The notes under the pieces are model-generated. The model was given only the letters and a program-made list of their open reading frames with translations, was not told the DNA's origin and made no database searches. A DNA stretch of 64,000 nucleotides from Tsuneonella flava. GTDB taxonomy: Bacteria > Pseudomonadota > Alphaproteobacteria > Sphingomonadales > Sphingomonadaceae. A program made the translations under genes and the position numbers. The DNA lies in assembly GCF_002870965.1 (NCBI RefSeq), contig NZ_PHSO01000005.1, forward strand, positions 248,001-312,000, given 5' to 3'. This document shows positions 1 to 9,048 of this stretch, piece by piece; position 1 is the first letter of the stretch; each line of letters opens with the position of its first letter.

Positions 1-2
1 AC

Positions 3-1481
3 GAAAATGATGCTGCCGGGCTGGTAGCGAAGGGGCGCGCCGGGGACAACGCCGAGCCGCTATCGGTCAGCCAACTATCCGCCATCCTGAAGCGAACAGT
101 CGAAGATCGCTTCGGTTTTGTCCGGCTGCGTGGTGAACTGTCGGGCGTGAAGCGCGCCGCCAGCGGGCACCTTTATTGCTCGCTGAAAGACGAGAAGGCA
201 GTAATCGACGGGGTCATGTGGCGTGGCAGTACGCAGCGGCTGGCCTTTGCGCCCGAAGATGGGCTGGAAGTGATCGCTACTGGCAAGCTGACGACATATC
301 CGGGCCGCTCCAAGTATCAGATCGTGATCGAATCGCTCGAACTGGCAGGCGAGGGGGCTTTGCTCGCTCTGCTGGAGAAGCTCCGGCAGAGGCTGGGTGC
401 GGAAGGGCTGTTCGATCCGGCACGTAAGCGTGCGTTACCATTCCTGCCGCGCACTATTGGGGTGGTCACCAGCCCGACCGGGGCGGTGATTCGGGACATC
501 CTGCACCGGCTGGCGGATCGATTCCCCAGCCATGTCGTCGTCTGGCCCGTTCTGGTGCAGGGGCAGGGCGCTGCCGAGCAAGTCGCCGCCGCGGTGCGTG
601 GCTTTTCCGATTTGCCTCCGGGCGGGCCGGTTCCGCGCCCTGATATCGTAATCGTCGCACGTGGCGGCGGTTCGATTGAAGATCTGTGGAGCTTCAACGA
701 AGAAATTGTGGTTCGCGCAATTGCAGAATGTACCATCCCAGTTATTTCGGCAGTAGGGCATGAGACTGACACCACGCTGGCCGATTATGCAGCCGATCGC
801 CGTGCCCCGACACCGACCGCTGCGGCGGAAATCGCAGTGCCGGTGCGGGCTGACCTTGCGGCGACCCTGCATGATTTTACTGGTCGGCAACGACGCGCGA
901 TTGCCCGGCCAGTGGCGCTCGGTCGCGAACGGCTGGCGGCGCGGGCAGATCGCTTGCCGCGCATTGAGGCGTTGCTCCAGCCACAGGCGCAAAAGCTGGA
1001 TGAATTGACCGAACGCCTGCGGCGCGGGCTGGCTGATCGCGCGGCAAATGGGCGCGAAGCACTGGGTCGTCTGCGTTTGACGGACGCGGTGCTGACCAGA
1101 ACGTTGCGCGATGCCCGTCAGCGATTCGCACAAGCACGGCTATCGCCGCAATTGGTGGAGAATCGTGTGCTGCGCGAGCGCGAGCGTCTTTCTGCGCTGG
1201 AGCGACTGCATATCTCGCTCAACCCACGCGCACCGCTGGCACGGGGCTTTGTCCTCATACGCGGAGAGTCGGGCCAGTTGATACGCAAGCGCAAAGACGC
1301 AGGCAGGGAGGCACGTCTGTCTATCGAATTTGCTGATGGAACATTGGATGTTGCGCCGGTTGAAGGCGCTGTGCCGCCTGCTCCGCCCCCTTCATCTTCA
1401 GCGAAACCCAAGCGGCGAACGACGCGCTCTGTCGCACCTGAACAACCGCCCGTACAGGATGATTTGTTTGGCGGAGCATGA
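3..1481 (+). CDS. xseA: Exodeoxyribonuclease VII large subunit (5' end outside window)
   Basis: Large subunit of exonuclease VII, which with the small XseB subunit degrades single-stranded DNA to oligonucleotides in the cytoplasm. The reading frame is open from base 3, so the start codon lies upstream of the window and 492 codons are visible. The N-terminal OB-fold DNA-binding domain is readable at bases 60-330 (LSVSQLSAILKRTVEDRFG, then RGELSG and GHLYCSLKD). The catalytic domain carries the family signature GGGSIEDLWSFNEE near base 660 and AVGHETDTTLADYAADRRAP near 750. The C-terminus is a basic, proline-rich tail ending QDDLFGGA. The first internal Met (base 147) would remove the OB fold, so it is not the start. 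Confidence 0.96.
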   Translation, partial: ENDAAGLVAKGRAGDNAEPLSVSQLSAILKRTVEDRFGFVRLRGELSGVKRAASGHLYCSLKDEKAVIDGVMWRGSTQRLAFAPEDGLEVIATGKLTTYPGRSKYQIVIESLELAGEGALLALLEKLRQRLGAEGLFDPARKRALPFLPRTIGVVTSPTGAVIRDILHRLADRFPSHVVVWPVLVQGQGAAEQVAAAVRGFSDLPPGGPVPRPDIVIVARGGGSIEDLWSFNEEIVVRAIAECTIPVISAVGHETDTTLADYAADRRAPTPTAAAEIAVPVRADLAATLHDFTGRQRRAIARPVALGRERLAARADRLPRIEALLQPQAQKLDELTERLRRGLADRAANGREALGRLRLTDAVLTRTLRDARQRFAQARLSPQLVENRVLRERERLSALERLHISLNPRAPLARGFVLIRGESGQLIRKRKDAGREARLSIEFADGTLDVAPVEGAVPPAPPPSSSAKPKRRTTRSVAPEQPPVQDDLFGGA

Positions 1482-1499
1482 CTTGCTAAGGCGCATCGC

Positions 1500-1700
1500 A
1501 TGTTGATGAAATCCGGCGACCCTACCGCGCAGCTTATCTATGGCCCCAATGGTTTTCGCGTAATGCGTCCGGGCAATCATGTTCTGTGCGCGGTCAGCGG
1601 TGTGCCGATCCCGCTGGAAGAATTGCGTTACTGGAGTGTGCCGCATCAGGAAGCCTACGCCTCTGCTGAAATTGCGAGTCGACGGCTGACGGGGCAGTGA
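1500..1700 (+). CDS. DUF2093 domain-containing small protein
   Basis: A 66-residue protein with the DUF2093 pattern: YGPNGFRVMRPGNHVLCAVSG followed by PLEELRYWSV and QEAYAS. The function of the family is unknown. It is conserved in alphaproteobacteria, commonly beside xseA, as here, where it starts 18 bases after the xseA stop. Its TGA overlaps the GTG start of the next gene (GTGA), so xseA, this gene and the M23 peptidase are probably one transcript. It has no signal peptide or membrane segment and is likely cytoplasmic. Confidence 0.9.
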   Translation: MLMKSGDPTAQLIYGPNGFRVMRPGNHVLCAVSGVPIPLEELRYWSVPHQEAYASAEIASRRLTGQ

Positions 1701-2635
1701 CGCGCAGCGCAGCGCTGGCTGCGGGGGCATTGCTGGCACTGTCTGGCTGTGCCACTGGTGGAGGTGCTGCCAAACCGGCGAGCACCGCTGTTGTTCAGCC
1801 TGTCGCTCTGCCCACTGCGTCACCTGCTCCAACACCCACACCGAAGCCCGGCCAGTCCGCCGTTATACGCGGACCGACTACGTTCACATATCAGGGCGAA
1901 ACCGAACAGGGCGGCTGGATTCGCGGACAAGTGCCCGGCGGCGCTGTTTCCGCGACGTTCGATGGTGAGGAGCTTTCGTTTGACAGCGCAGGCAAATTTT
2001 TCGCCGGATTCGATCGCGATGCCGGGCCAATTGCGACGCTCAGCGCGACTTTGGCCGATGGTCGGATCGTTACCAGCCCCATTACCGTCCGGCCACGGGC
2101 CTGGCAGATCGAACGGGTCAATGTGGCGCGCCGCACAGGCGTGCCGAGCGAAGCGTTCATGGCGATCCGGCGCCCTGAGCTGGCCCAAATTGCCGAGGCG
2201 CGGAGCCAACGGAACGATACCGATGGCTGGAAGCAAGCCTTTATCTGGCCGGTAAAGGGGCGCATCTCCGGCCGGTTCGGCTCACAACGGATCTATCGCG
2301 GAGAGCCGGGTGCGTATCATTCGGGCCTGGACATCGCGACGGGAGAGAGCGGTACGCCGTTTGTCGCTCCGGCAGACGGTGTCGTGGTGCTGGCCGCTGG
2401 TGACAAGCCTTTCAGTCTGGAAGGGCAGCTCCTGATTATCGATCACGGCAATGGGTTGAACAGTGCGTTTCTTCATGCCTCCCGTCTGGCGGTGAAAGAC
2501 GGCGATGTGGTGAAACGCGGGCAGTATATCGGCAATATCGGCAGTTCGGGCCGTGCGACTGGCCCGCATCTGCACTGGTCGATCAAGTGGCGCGATGCCC
2601 GGCTCGACCCCTTGCTATTCCTCCCGCCGATGTAG
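1697..2635 (+). CDS. M23-family peptidoglycan metallopeptidase, lipoprotein
   Basis: A 312-residue predicted murein endopeptidase. The N-terminus is a lipoprotein signal with lipobox LSGC (Cys18), so it should be anchored to the membrane on the periplasmic side. The C-terminal LytM/M23 domain (about residues 185-310) has the zinc-site elements: GRFG, then YHSGLDIA (H and D ligands) and the terminal GPHLHW motif with the third ligand. This is the full catalytic set, so it looks enzymatically active rather than a regulatory LytM protein. It starts with GTG overlapping the stop of the DUF2093 gene. The region between lipobox and catalytic domain is proline-rich followed by a beta-rich stretch. 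It probably cleaves peptide cross-bridges during wall growth. Confidence 0.93.
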   Translation: MTRSAALAAGALLALSGCATGGGAAKPASTAVVQPVALPTASPAPTPTPKPGQSAVIRGPTTFTYQGETEQGGWIRGQVPGGAVSATFDGEELSFDSAGKFFAGFDRDAGPIATLSATLADGRIVTSPITVRPRAWQIERVNVARRTGVPSEAFMAIRRPELAQIAEARSQRNDTDGWKQAFIWPVKGRISGRFGSQRIYRGEPGAYHSGLDIATGESGTPFVAPADGVVVLAAGDKPFSLEGQLLIIDHGNGLNSAFLHASRLAVKDGDVVKRGQYIGNIGSSGRATGPHLHWSIKWRDARLDPLLFLPPM

Positions 2636-2640
2636 GTGCA

Positions 2641-3648
2641 ATGCCGATCAGGTTGCGTTTTCGTGCGATGCAGTTCGGGGCAATTGCTATTATCGCGCTG
2701 GGCCTTTCACCAGGGACATGGCTGCGGGATACGCCGGCAAAGGGTGTGGATTCGCCTGTGGTTGTATTCCGGCCGATCGCTCTCGATGAACGCGTGTTGG
2801 GCTCGTTTGCAATTGAAGGTGCATGGCACCTTGATAGCAGCAACTTCTGGTTCGGGGGCTACTCGGGGCTCGTTGCGCTCGACAGCGGGACGTTGTTGGC
2901 TGGGGCAGATCGCGGATGGACTCTGCGCTTCACGGTTCCGCCCGCAAATCGTGTCTCGCAGCAGTCGGCGCGGTTCTCTCCTATCGGCACGAAATACGCG
3001 AGAAAACACATGTCCGACCTGGAGGCCCTCACTCATGATCCAGTGACTGGCGGAGTTTGGGGGGCATTCGAGTATCGTAACGCCATAGCGCGCTTTTCCC
3101 GGGATGGTCGTATGCAGGAGGTGGCTTTCCCGCGAGCGATGCGTGGCTGGCCATCCAATGCCGGGCCAGAAGGCATGGTGCGGCTTGCAGATGGGCGCTT
3201 TCTGGTTTCTGCCGAAGCAGTGTGGCGATCGGATGCGGAACACGACCTGCACACTCTGCTGGTGTTTTCGGGCGATCCGTTAGGCGGTGCCGGATCATGG
3301 AAGGCGCGTATGGAAACCCCTCCCGGTTATGCGCCGGTGGATATGGCGCAACTGCCCGATGGCCGCGTACTGGTTCTGATGCGGAAGGTGAATTATCTGC
3401 CACCGCGTTTCACCGGGCGTATTGCCGTTTACGACCCGCGAACGCTTACGGCAGAAAGGCCTTGGCGGGGACAAGTGGTGGCAAAGCTCGAACTGCCGCT
3501 ACCAACGGACAATTACGAGGGGATTGCCGTTGTTCCCGACGAGTCGGGTAAGGGCGCTGCGGTGTGGGTGATGTCGGACGATAATCGGATGCGGACGTTC
3601 CAGCGCAACATCCTGCTTAAACTGCGATGGTCGCCGTCGGAGCAATGA
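2641..3648 (+). CDS. Phytase-like esterase-like beta-propeller protein, exported
   Basis: A 335-residue protein of the 'esterase-like activity of phytase' family (PF13449 type), a predicted periplasmic beta-propeller. The chosen ATG, five bases after the M23 stop, gives a plausible signal peptide (MPIRLRF then AIIALGLSPG). A start 54 bases upstream is also open but overlaps the M23 gene. Family marks are HMSDLEALTHDP, GPEGMVRLADGRFLVSAE and the C-terminal DNYEGIAVVPDESG. No substrate can be assigned. A strong hairpin follows it and closes the unit. Confidence 0.85.
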   Translation: MPIRLRFRAMQFGAIAIIALGLSPGTWLRDTPAKGVDSPVVVFRPIALDERVLGSFAIEGAWHLDSSNFWFGGYSGLVALDSGTLLAGADRGWTLRFTVPPANRVSQQSARFSPIGTKYARKHMSDLEALTHDPVTGGVWGAFEYRNAIARFSRDGRMQEVAFPRAMRGWPSNAGPEGMVRLADGRFLVSAEAVWRSDAEHDLHTLLVFSGDPLGGAGSWKARMETPPGYAPVDMAQLPDGRVLVLMRKVNYLPPRFTGRIAVYDPRTLTAERPWRGQVVAKLELPLPTDNYEGIAVVPDESGKGAAVWVMSDDNRMRTFQRNILLKLRWSPSEQ

Positions 3649-3696
3649 GGCGTGCGGCTGACGGACAGCCGCCGACACCCCTGCTCCGGACGCACG

Positions 3697-3733
3697 AAAG
3701 GCGCGCGAGGGTCTTGCCCTTCGCGCGCCTTTT
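3697..3733. terminator. Bidirectional hairpin terminator
   Basis: The inverted repeat AAAGGCGCGCGAGGG / CCCTTCGCGCGCCTTTT around a TCTTG loop has one bulged base. It is flanked by A-runs on the left and T-runs on the right. It lies between the convergent phytase-like gene and rpmB and can serve both. Confidence 0.85.
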
Positions 3734-3766
3734 CGAATCGCACACCCCGTTTCGGGGCGGCGGCAA

Positions 3767-4054
3767 TCAGGCGGCCTTCGCAGCCTTCTTCAGCTCACGC
3801 TTCACTTTGAGAGCGCGATTGCTGAGCTTGCTGTCGTTGGTCTTCAGCAGCCAGTTATCCAGACCGCCGTTGTGTTCGACCGAACGCAGACCCTGCGTAG
3901 AAACGCGGAACTTGAAAGCACGGTCGAGCTTTTCGCTCAGCAGCGTGACGTTCTGCAGGTTGGGCAGGAAGACCTTCTTGGTCTTGTTATTCGCGTGGCT
4001 TACGTTGTGGCCAACCTGGCGGCCCTTGCCAGTCAGTTCGCAGATGCGCGACAT
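3767..4054 (-). CDS. rpmB: 50S ribosomal protein L28
   Basis: A 95-residue ribosomal protein of the large subunit. The sequence begins [20 protein letters not shown] and continues [15 protein letters not shown], the standard L28 N-terminal signature with the zinc-less form (one Cys only). It ends in a lysine/alanine-rich tail. The length is usual for alphaproteobacterial L28. It is a single gene, divergent from tadA and closed by the hairpin at 3697-3733. Confidence 0.97.
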   Translation of the reverse strand: MSRICELTGKGRQVGHNVSHANNKTKKVFLPNLQNVTLLSEKLDRAFKFRVSTQGLRSVEHNGGLDNWLLKTNDSKLSNRALKVKRELKKAAKAA

Positions 4055-4152
4055 GATAAATCTCGTTCGTAAAAGGTTGCCGGTGTTCCGGGAAAGGCGC
4101 GCGCATAGCGAGAGGCTCGCGAATCGTCAAGCTTCGCGCTACCGCATCTGCA

Positions 4153-4608
4153 ATGACTCGCTGGCCTTTACCCCCCCATATGAAGCGCGCGCTCGCTCTC
4201 GCTGCCGAAGCGGCGGAGGCTGGGGAGGTGCCTGTGGGTGCGGTAATCGTCAGGCAGGGCCGAATCGTGGGCGAAGGACGCAATGCGCCACGCGAGTTGC
4301 ATGATCCTACCGCCCATGCAGAAATCGCTGCGATTCGTGCCGCTGCGGGTGTGCTGGGGAGTGAGCGACTGACGGGGTGCGAATTGTTCGTGACGCTGGA
4401 GCCGTGCGCGATGTGCGCGGGCGCTATCGTACATGCCCGAATCGCGCGCGTGACCTATGGTGCGCCCGACCCAAAGGGGGGCGCTGTGGCACATGGGGCG
4501 CGGGTGTTCGATCAGCCCGGCTGTCTGCACCGGCCCGAAGTGATCGCAGGATTGGGCGAACGCAAGGCAGCGGAGCTGTTGCGGGTGTTCTTTCAGGAAC
4601 GGCGGTAA
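4153..4608 (+). CDS. tadA: tRNA adenosine(34) deaminase
   Basis: A 151-residue cytidine-deaminase-fold enzyme that converts A34 to inosine in tRNA-Arg(ACG), allowing wobble decoding. Both zinc motifs are intact: HAEI (His and the proton-shuttle Glu) near residues 54-57 and PCAMC with the two Cys ligands near 86-90. The N-terminal WPLPPHMKRALALA is typical of sphingomonad TadA and supports the first ATG. An internal ATG nine codons later is possible. Confidence 0.96.
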   Translation: MTRWPLPPHMKRALALAAEAAEAGEVPVGAVIVRQGRIVGEGRNAPRELHDPTAHAEIAAIRAAAGVLGSERLTGCELFVTLEPCAMCAGAIVHARIARVTYGAPDPKGGAVAHGARVFDQPGCLHRPEVIAGLGERKAAELLRVFFQERR

Positions 4609-4630
4609 TCGGTCTTGGGTTAGGGAAAAC

Positions 4631-5353
4631 TCAAAGGCCGCGCCAGATCTTCACGTTTGTCCCGTCTTTCGGCCCGAAACGCTGCCGATTGCATGCGGTC
4701 GGCATGAAGTTCTTGGCATAGCACAGCCGCAGTTCTTCCAGCCATCCGCGCTGATTGATCGATAGGCCCACCGCGCTGCGTGGCCAGTCCGGGTTCGCGA
4801 GGACAAAAGCATCGCGAATCTTACCTGCTGTGAGCGCGCGGTCGTGTGACAGGCGGTCGAGATCGGGTTTGCGTAGCCCATCCCACAAGATGCGGGTGAC
4901 TTTGAAATAGGCTTCGGGTGTACGCACCATGCAAGCGCCGTGTTTGGCCCATTCGGTCGCCTGAATGCGAGCGGATGGCATCATGCACAGGTTGCGGCGT
5001 ACCTCTGCGGGAGGCACACGTCGCGGGTTCGCGCACCATTGAGGCCAGCTATTGCGGCCATCGGGCCATAAGCCATGGACGATCAATCCGAAATCACCGT
5101 TTCGGCCAGAACATTGTGTTGAGTGTGTAGGGCTCGATTTGCGGGGTTTGCAGAATTCCGGGCTCCAGCTCAGCGCCAGAGTGTAGCCGGTGACTGGCAT
5201 TTTGCGTTGCGGCCCATCGGGTCGCACGTGAGGTACAGCTACTGTGCTGGGCACTCGGCACTGATAGGCCTGGGCATGAGCGAGCGAAGGCAGCGCCAGA
5301 ATCGCCAGAATTGGGGTGCGTCGGAATGCCCGACAGCGCATAGGCACGATCAC
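4631..5353 (-). CDS. Ribonuclease T2 family protein, exported
   Basis: A 240-residue RNase T2-type endoribonuclease that cleaves single-stranded RNA through a 2',3'-cyclic phosphate. Both active-site blocks are present: CAS1 in FGLIVHGLWPD (catalytic His) and CAS2 in EWAKHGAC (His and Glu/Lys). A signal peptide (ILAILALPSLAHAQA) predicts export to the periplasm. Six or more cysteines outside the signal fit a disulfide-bonded enzyme. The GTG start overlaps the nadC stop (GTGA); an ATG four codons later is an alternative. Its likely job is scavenging of periplasmic RNA. Confidence 0.92.
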   Translation of the reverse strand: MIVPMRCRAFRRTPILAILALPSLAHAQAYQCRVPSTVAVPHVRPDGPQRKMPVTGYTLALSWSPEFCKPRKSSPTHSTQCSGRNGDFGLIVHGLWPDGRNSWPQWCANPRRVPPAEVRRNLCMMPSARIQATEWAKHGACMVRTPEAYFKVTRILWDGLRKPDLDRLSHDRALTAGKIRDAFVLANPDWPRSAVGLSINQRGWLEELRLCYAKNFMPTACNRQRFGPKDGTNVKIWRGL

Positions 5354-6213
5354 AATGCGGTGAAGTCCAGCCCGATATCGGCGGCAGGCGCGCTTTGCGT
5401 GAGGCGTCCGACCGAGACGTAGTTCACCCCCGTTGCCGCTTTGGCTTTGATCGTATCGAGATTGATTCCGCCGCTTGCCTCTGTCGGTACGCGACCGGCC
5501 ACCAGCGCGACCGCTTCGCGCAGAGTCGGCGGTTCCATATTGTCGAGCAGCAGGCGGGTTGCCCCGGCGGCGAGCGCGGGTTCGATCTGATCGATCCGGT
5601 CGACTTCGCAGATGATTTCTTTCACTCCGGCACTGACTGCCCGCTGTACTGCTTCGCGCACTGAACCAGCGACAAGGACGTGGTTATCCTTGATCATCGC
5701 GGCATCCCACAATCCCATGCGGTGATTGCTGCCCCCACCCATGCGGACAGCATACTTTTCCAGATGACGCAGGCCGGGGATCGTCTTGCGAGTATCGAGC
5801 AATGTGCAATCGGGATTGTCCATCGCCTGCACATATTCGCGCACCAGCGTGGCGACCCCGGACAGATGCTGCACTATATTCAATGCACTGCGTTCGGCAG
5901 TGAGCATCGCGCGGGCGTTGCCCTTCAATCGCATCAGATCGGTGCCAGGGGCGACCGGATCGCCATCGGCCACCAGCAATTCGATCTCCATACCGGGGTC
6001 CAGTGCGCGGAAGAATGCCATCGCCACCGGCAACCCCGCCACTACAATGGCGTCGCGGCTGTCCATCACACCCGAAAACCGCGCATCGGCCGGGATCACG
6101 CTCTCGCTGGTCACATCGCGTCCGCCATTCGGCAACCCGATGCCAAGATCTTCGGCGAGCGTTTCCGAAACGAAGCGGGACAGGTCGAAGCCGGGAAGAG
6201 CGAAATCGGTCAT
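5350..6213 (-). CDS. nadC: Nicotinate-nucleotide pyrophosphorylase (carboxylating)
   Basis: Quinolinate phosphoribosyltransferase: it makes nicotinate mononucleotide, CO2 and PPi from quinolinate and PRPP in de novo NAD synthesis. Recognised by TAERSALNIVQHLSGVAT, the DTRKTIPGLRHLEKYAV motif with its substrate-binding Arg/Lys/His residues, GGGSNHRMGL and the C-terminal EASGGIN. It has 287 residues from the ATG at 6213; a start six codons upstream is open but adds no family sequence. The RNase T2 gene follows with a four-base overlap. Confidence 0.97.
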   Translation of the reverse strand: MTDFALPGFDLSRFVSETLAEDLGIGLPNGGRDVTSESVIPADARFSGVMDSRDAIVVAGLPVAMAFFRALDPGMEIELLVADGDPVAPGTDLMRLKGNARAMLTAERSALNIVQHLSGVATLVREYVQAMDNPDCTLLDTRKTIPGLRHLEKYAVRMGGGSNHRMGLWDAAMIKDNHVLVAGSVREAVQRAVSAGVKEIICEVDRIDQIEPALAAGATRLLLDNMEPPTLREAVALVAGRVPTEASGGINLDTIKAKAATGVNYVSVGRLTQSAPAADIGLDFTAL

Positions 6214-6296
6214 GCGCGCGGTGTGGCGCAATATCTCTTCCGCCTCAAGTTACACGTACGATCATATGGAGTGCGGTGGGGCCGGTTGAGCAAGGT

Positions 6297-7094
6297 TCAG
6301 TGGACGAAGCGAGCCACGACATCGCGATAACTGCGCGAAACCTTTACCTCGGCACCGCTTTCCAGCACGAGGAAGCACTCGCCGTTGGTGTGCGGTTTGA
6401 CCTGACGCACCTGATCGAGGTTGACGATGGTCGAGCGATGCACGCGCTGGAACTTGCGCGGATCCAGACGCCGTTCGAGGTCTTTCATTGTTTCGCGCAG
6501 GATCAGCGAGTTATCGCCGGTGTAGATGCACATGTAATCGCCAGCAGCTTCGATATGCTCGATGGTTTCGATCTCCACACGGAAAATCTGCCCGCGATCC
6601 TTGATATTGATGAGCTTTTCATAGCGATCGGTACTTTCGCCATCGCCTTCTGCGAATTCTTCGGCGGCATCGGGGGCGACTTCGTTGAGCACATTCTTGA
6701 GCTTTTCCGCCTCTTCCGCGCTGCGCTTTTCCGCCATGCGGACGCGAACCCGCTCGATCGTATCGGCCAGCTTGTCCTCGTCGACCGGCTTCATCAGATA
6801 ATTGACGGCGTTCGCTTCGAATGCACGAATGGCATGTTCTTCGAATGCAGTGACGAATACGAACAGCGGGGGCTCAATTTCCATCACCCCTTTCACCACC
6901 GAAAACCCATCGAAACCGGGCATCTGGATGTCGAGAAAAACAAGGTCGGGCTTTTCGGTTTTGATCGAGCGGATTGCTTCGCGCCCATTGGCGCACGTGC
7001 CGATTACCTCGACGTCTTCAAACTTCTCGAGGCGCAGTTGCAGCCCCTGGATCGCGAGCTTTTCATCGTCGACGATGAGAGTACGGATGGTCAT
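6297..7094 (-). CDS. LytTR-family response regulator
   Basis: A 265-residue response regulator with an N-terminal receiver domain (acidic DDE near residues 9-11, phospho-acceptor Asp in VFLDIQMPG near 55, Thr in FVTAF, Lys in MKPVDE) and a C-terminal LytTR DNA-binding domain (RGQIFRVEIETIEHIEAAGDY; RVHRSTIVNLDQV). The two are joined by an acidic linker of about 30 residues. Its start overlaps the stop of the upstream sensor kinase gene, so the two form one operon and very probably one two-component system. LytTR regulators bind pairs of short direct repeats; the target genes are not visible here. Confidence 0.95.
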   Translation of the reverse strand: MTIRTLIVDDEKLAIQGLQLRLEKFEDVEVIGTCANGREAIRSIKTEKPDLVFLDIQMPGFDGFSVVKGVMEIEPPLFVFVTAFEEHAIRAFEANAVNYLMKPVDEDKLADTIERVRVRMAEKRSAEEAEKLKNVLNEVAPDAAEEFAEGDGESTDRYEKLINIKDRGQIFRVEIETIEHIEAAGDYMCIYTGDNSLILRETMKDLERRLDPRKFQRVHRSTIVNLDQVRQVKPHTNGECFLVLESGAEVKVSRSYRDVVARFVH

Positions 7095-8317
7095 GCGGGT
7101 GTTGTTCCAATCGGGCGCGACGAATCGCGCGTAAGGGGTATGGGTGTAGCGCTAACGGATGGCGGCGCGGCAGGTTTCACCTGTGTGCCACTCTGCGCTG
7201 CATTTTTGGCGGTTTCGTATGGGATTTCGATGATCACCGTGAAACCCCCATCGGGTGGATTGCGAATTTCAAAACGGTGGTCGTCACCATATGCTTGAGC
7301 GAGTCTGTCGCGGATATTGGCAAGACCTACGCCAGTCGACACGGTCCTGCCCGCACCTGCGAGAGCGAGCGGCAAATTGGCTCGCTCCTTCCTGTCGCGC
7401 AAGCCGGGGCCGGTGTCGGACACGGCAACGCGCAGCCGTTGTCCGACGAGTTGCGCGGTCAGGCTGATCTGCGCGCCTTCTTCCTGCGGACTGACGGCAT
7501 ATTTAATCGCATTTTCAACCAGAGGTTGCAGCAGCATGGAAGGCAGGCACGCCGTCGCCGCTTCCGGTTCGACATTGAATTCGGTGCGCAGACGCTCTTC
7601 GAAACGCATCCGTTCGATGTCGAGATACAGCTTCAGGGTTTCGACTTCCTGCGCAACGGTGACTTTGCTGCCGGGCTGACTGACCAATGTGTGGCGGAGA
7701 AAAGCGGAAAGCCGTGTTAGCATCGCATTGGCCGGCTCGGTCTGTTTTAACAGAACGAGTGTTGATATCGAATTGAGCGTATTGAACAGGAAGTGCGGAT
7801 TGAGCTGATAGCGCAGCATCGCCAGTTGCGCGCTGGTTGCCTGTGTTTCCAGCCGTTCGAGCCGATCGGCCTGTTCTTCGACTTTGAGGAAAAAATTGAT
7901 CGCATAATAAAGCGCTGACCAGGCGCCCAGCAAAGTGCCATCGAGGTAAGCCAGCGCAACCATTCGCTGCACGAACGACGTCTCGCGGATGCCTGAATAA
8001 TAGATACCCTGGAACCACGAATCGATGGCTGCGTATGCTGCGACGGATCCCATGAGAACCAATGCGGTCACGCCCCATGTCACCAGTGCAGAACGGCGGA
8101 TAAGCTGGCGATAGATAACCGACAGGATCAGACTTATGGCAAAGCCGGTCACGATCTCCACGATCACCAGCAGCAAGAGTTCGACCGGTTGATCGTTGGC
8201 CAGCACCGACATTGCACGCAGTACCAGCACACCGCCCCATCCTGCCAGTTGCAGGTGCCAGAATGCCCGGTTCTTGTTCGCAAAGAACGGCGCGGGAGAG
8301 ATGGGCAGCATGGCCAT
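7091..8317 (-). CDS. LytS-type sensor histidine kinase
   Basis: A 408-residue membrane kinase of the His_kinase (PF06580) type that pairs with LytTR regulators. The N-terminal 150 residues contain about four hydrophobic segments. Then comes the phospho-acceptor motif LNPHFLFNTLNSISTLVLL and the ATPase domain with N box (PLVENAIKYAV) and G boxes (DTGPGL; GVGLANIRDRL). It overlaps the regulator gene by four bases (ATGA). No extracytoplasmic sensor domain is seen beyond the short loops, so the stimulus may be sensed in the membrane. Confidence 0.94.
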   Translation of the reverse strand: MAMLPISPAPFFANKNRAFWHLQLAGWGGVLVLRAMSVLANDQPVELLLLVIVEIVTGFAISLILSVIYRQLIRRSALVTWGVTALVLMGSVAAYAAIDSWFQGIYYSGIRETSFVQRMVALAYLDGTLLGAWSALYYAINFFLKVEEQADRLERLETQATSAQLAMLRYQLNPHFLFNTLNSISTLVLLKQTEPANAMLTRLSAFLRHTLVSQPGSKVTVAQEVETLKLYLDIERMRFEERLRTEFNVEPEAATACLPSMLLQPLVENAIKYAVSPQEEGAQISLTAQLVGQRLRVAVSDTGPGLRDRKERANLPLALAGAGRTVSTGVGLANIRDRLAQAYGDDHRFEIRNPPDGGFTVIIEIPYETAKNAAQSGTQVKPAAPPSVSATPIPLTRDSSRPIGTTPA

Positions 8318-8411
8318 GATATGCCCCTTAAACTAATCGCACTGCATCGGGAGACAAGTTTTGTCGTGCAATGCGAATTGCGATATGCTGCTCGGTGAGA
8401 GAGGTGGCACT

Positions 8412-9023
8412 ATGAATATGAGCCAGGACGCCGTGAGCGACACAGCGGAGCGGGCGAAGTTCCGCGAAATGAAAGAAGGCACAGCGCAGGACTGGGCGAT
8501 TATCGGTGGCGAGTATATGGCATTTGCCAAAGGGTTGCCCGATCGTGTGCTTGACCACCTGCGTTTGCTCGATGGCGATTTCGGCGGGTTTCCGGTCGAT
8601 CGTTTTGAACATTCATTGCAGACGGCGACACGTGCTCATCGCGATGGGCGGGACGAACAATATGTCGTGATGGCTCTGCTGCACGATATCGGCGATACGT
8701 TGGGCAGCTACAACCACCCCGAAGTCGCAGCGTCGATTATCAAGCCGTTTGTCAGCGAGGAAGTGCACTGGATCTGCCAGAACCACGGGCATTTCCAGGG
8801 ATATTATTATTTCCACTTCCTGGGCATGGATCAGAATGCCCGCGACCAGTTTCGCGATCATCCGTATTTTGGTGCCTGCGCCGAATTTTGCGAGAAATAC
8901 GATCAGGCTGCGTTCGATCCCGATTATCAGAGCGAGCCACTGGAGTTTTTCGAACCAATGGTGCGTCGCGTAATGACGCGCCCCCTCAATTCGCTTTACG
9001 CGAAAGCGGCGGAGGCGGCCTGA
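8412..9023 (+). CDS. HD-domain protein, PhnZ/MIOX-like
   Basis: A 203-residue HD-fold protein. The metal-binding residues expected for the fold are visible: FEHSLQTATRA, ALLHDIGD (the HD pair), NHPEVAA and HWICQNHG. A YYYFH segment follows. The order resembles the mixed-valent diiron HD oxygenases (PhnZ-type) rather than nucleotide phosphohydrolases, but the activity is unproven. The ATG at 8412 is preferred because a purine-rich GAGAGAGGTGG lies just upstream; a longer frame from 8361 would overlap the promoter region of the divergent kinase. No phosphonate genes are nearby, so the substrate is open. Confidence 0.72.
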   Translation: MNMSQDAVSDTAERAKFREMKEGTAQDWAIIGGEYMAFAKGLPDRVLDHLRLLDGDFGGFPVDRFEHSLQTATRAHRDGRDEQYVVMALLHDIGDTLGSYNHPEVAASIIKPFVSEEVHWICQNHGHFQGYYYFHFLGMDQNARDQFRDHPYFGACAEFCEKYDQAAFDPDYQSEPLEFFEPMVRRVMTRPLNSLYAKAAEAA

Positions 9024-9048
9024 TGCGAATCCTGGCTGGTACAGCCAG

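Noticed and set aside
6003-7298. Plus-strand 431-codon frame across nadC and the LytTR regulator
   Set aside because: The opposite strand encodes conserved proteins in full; this frame is a shadow.
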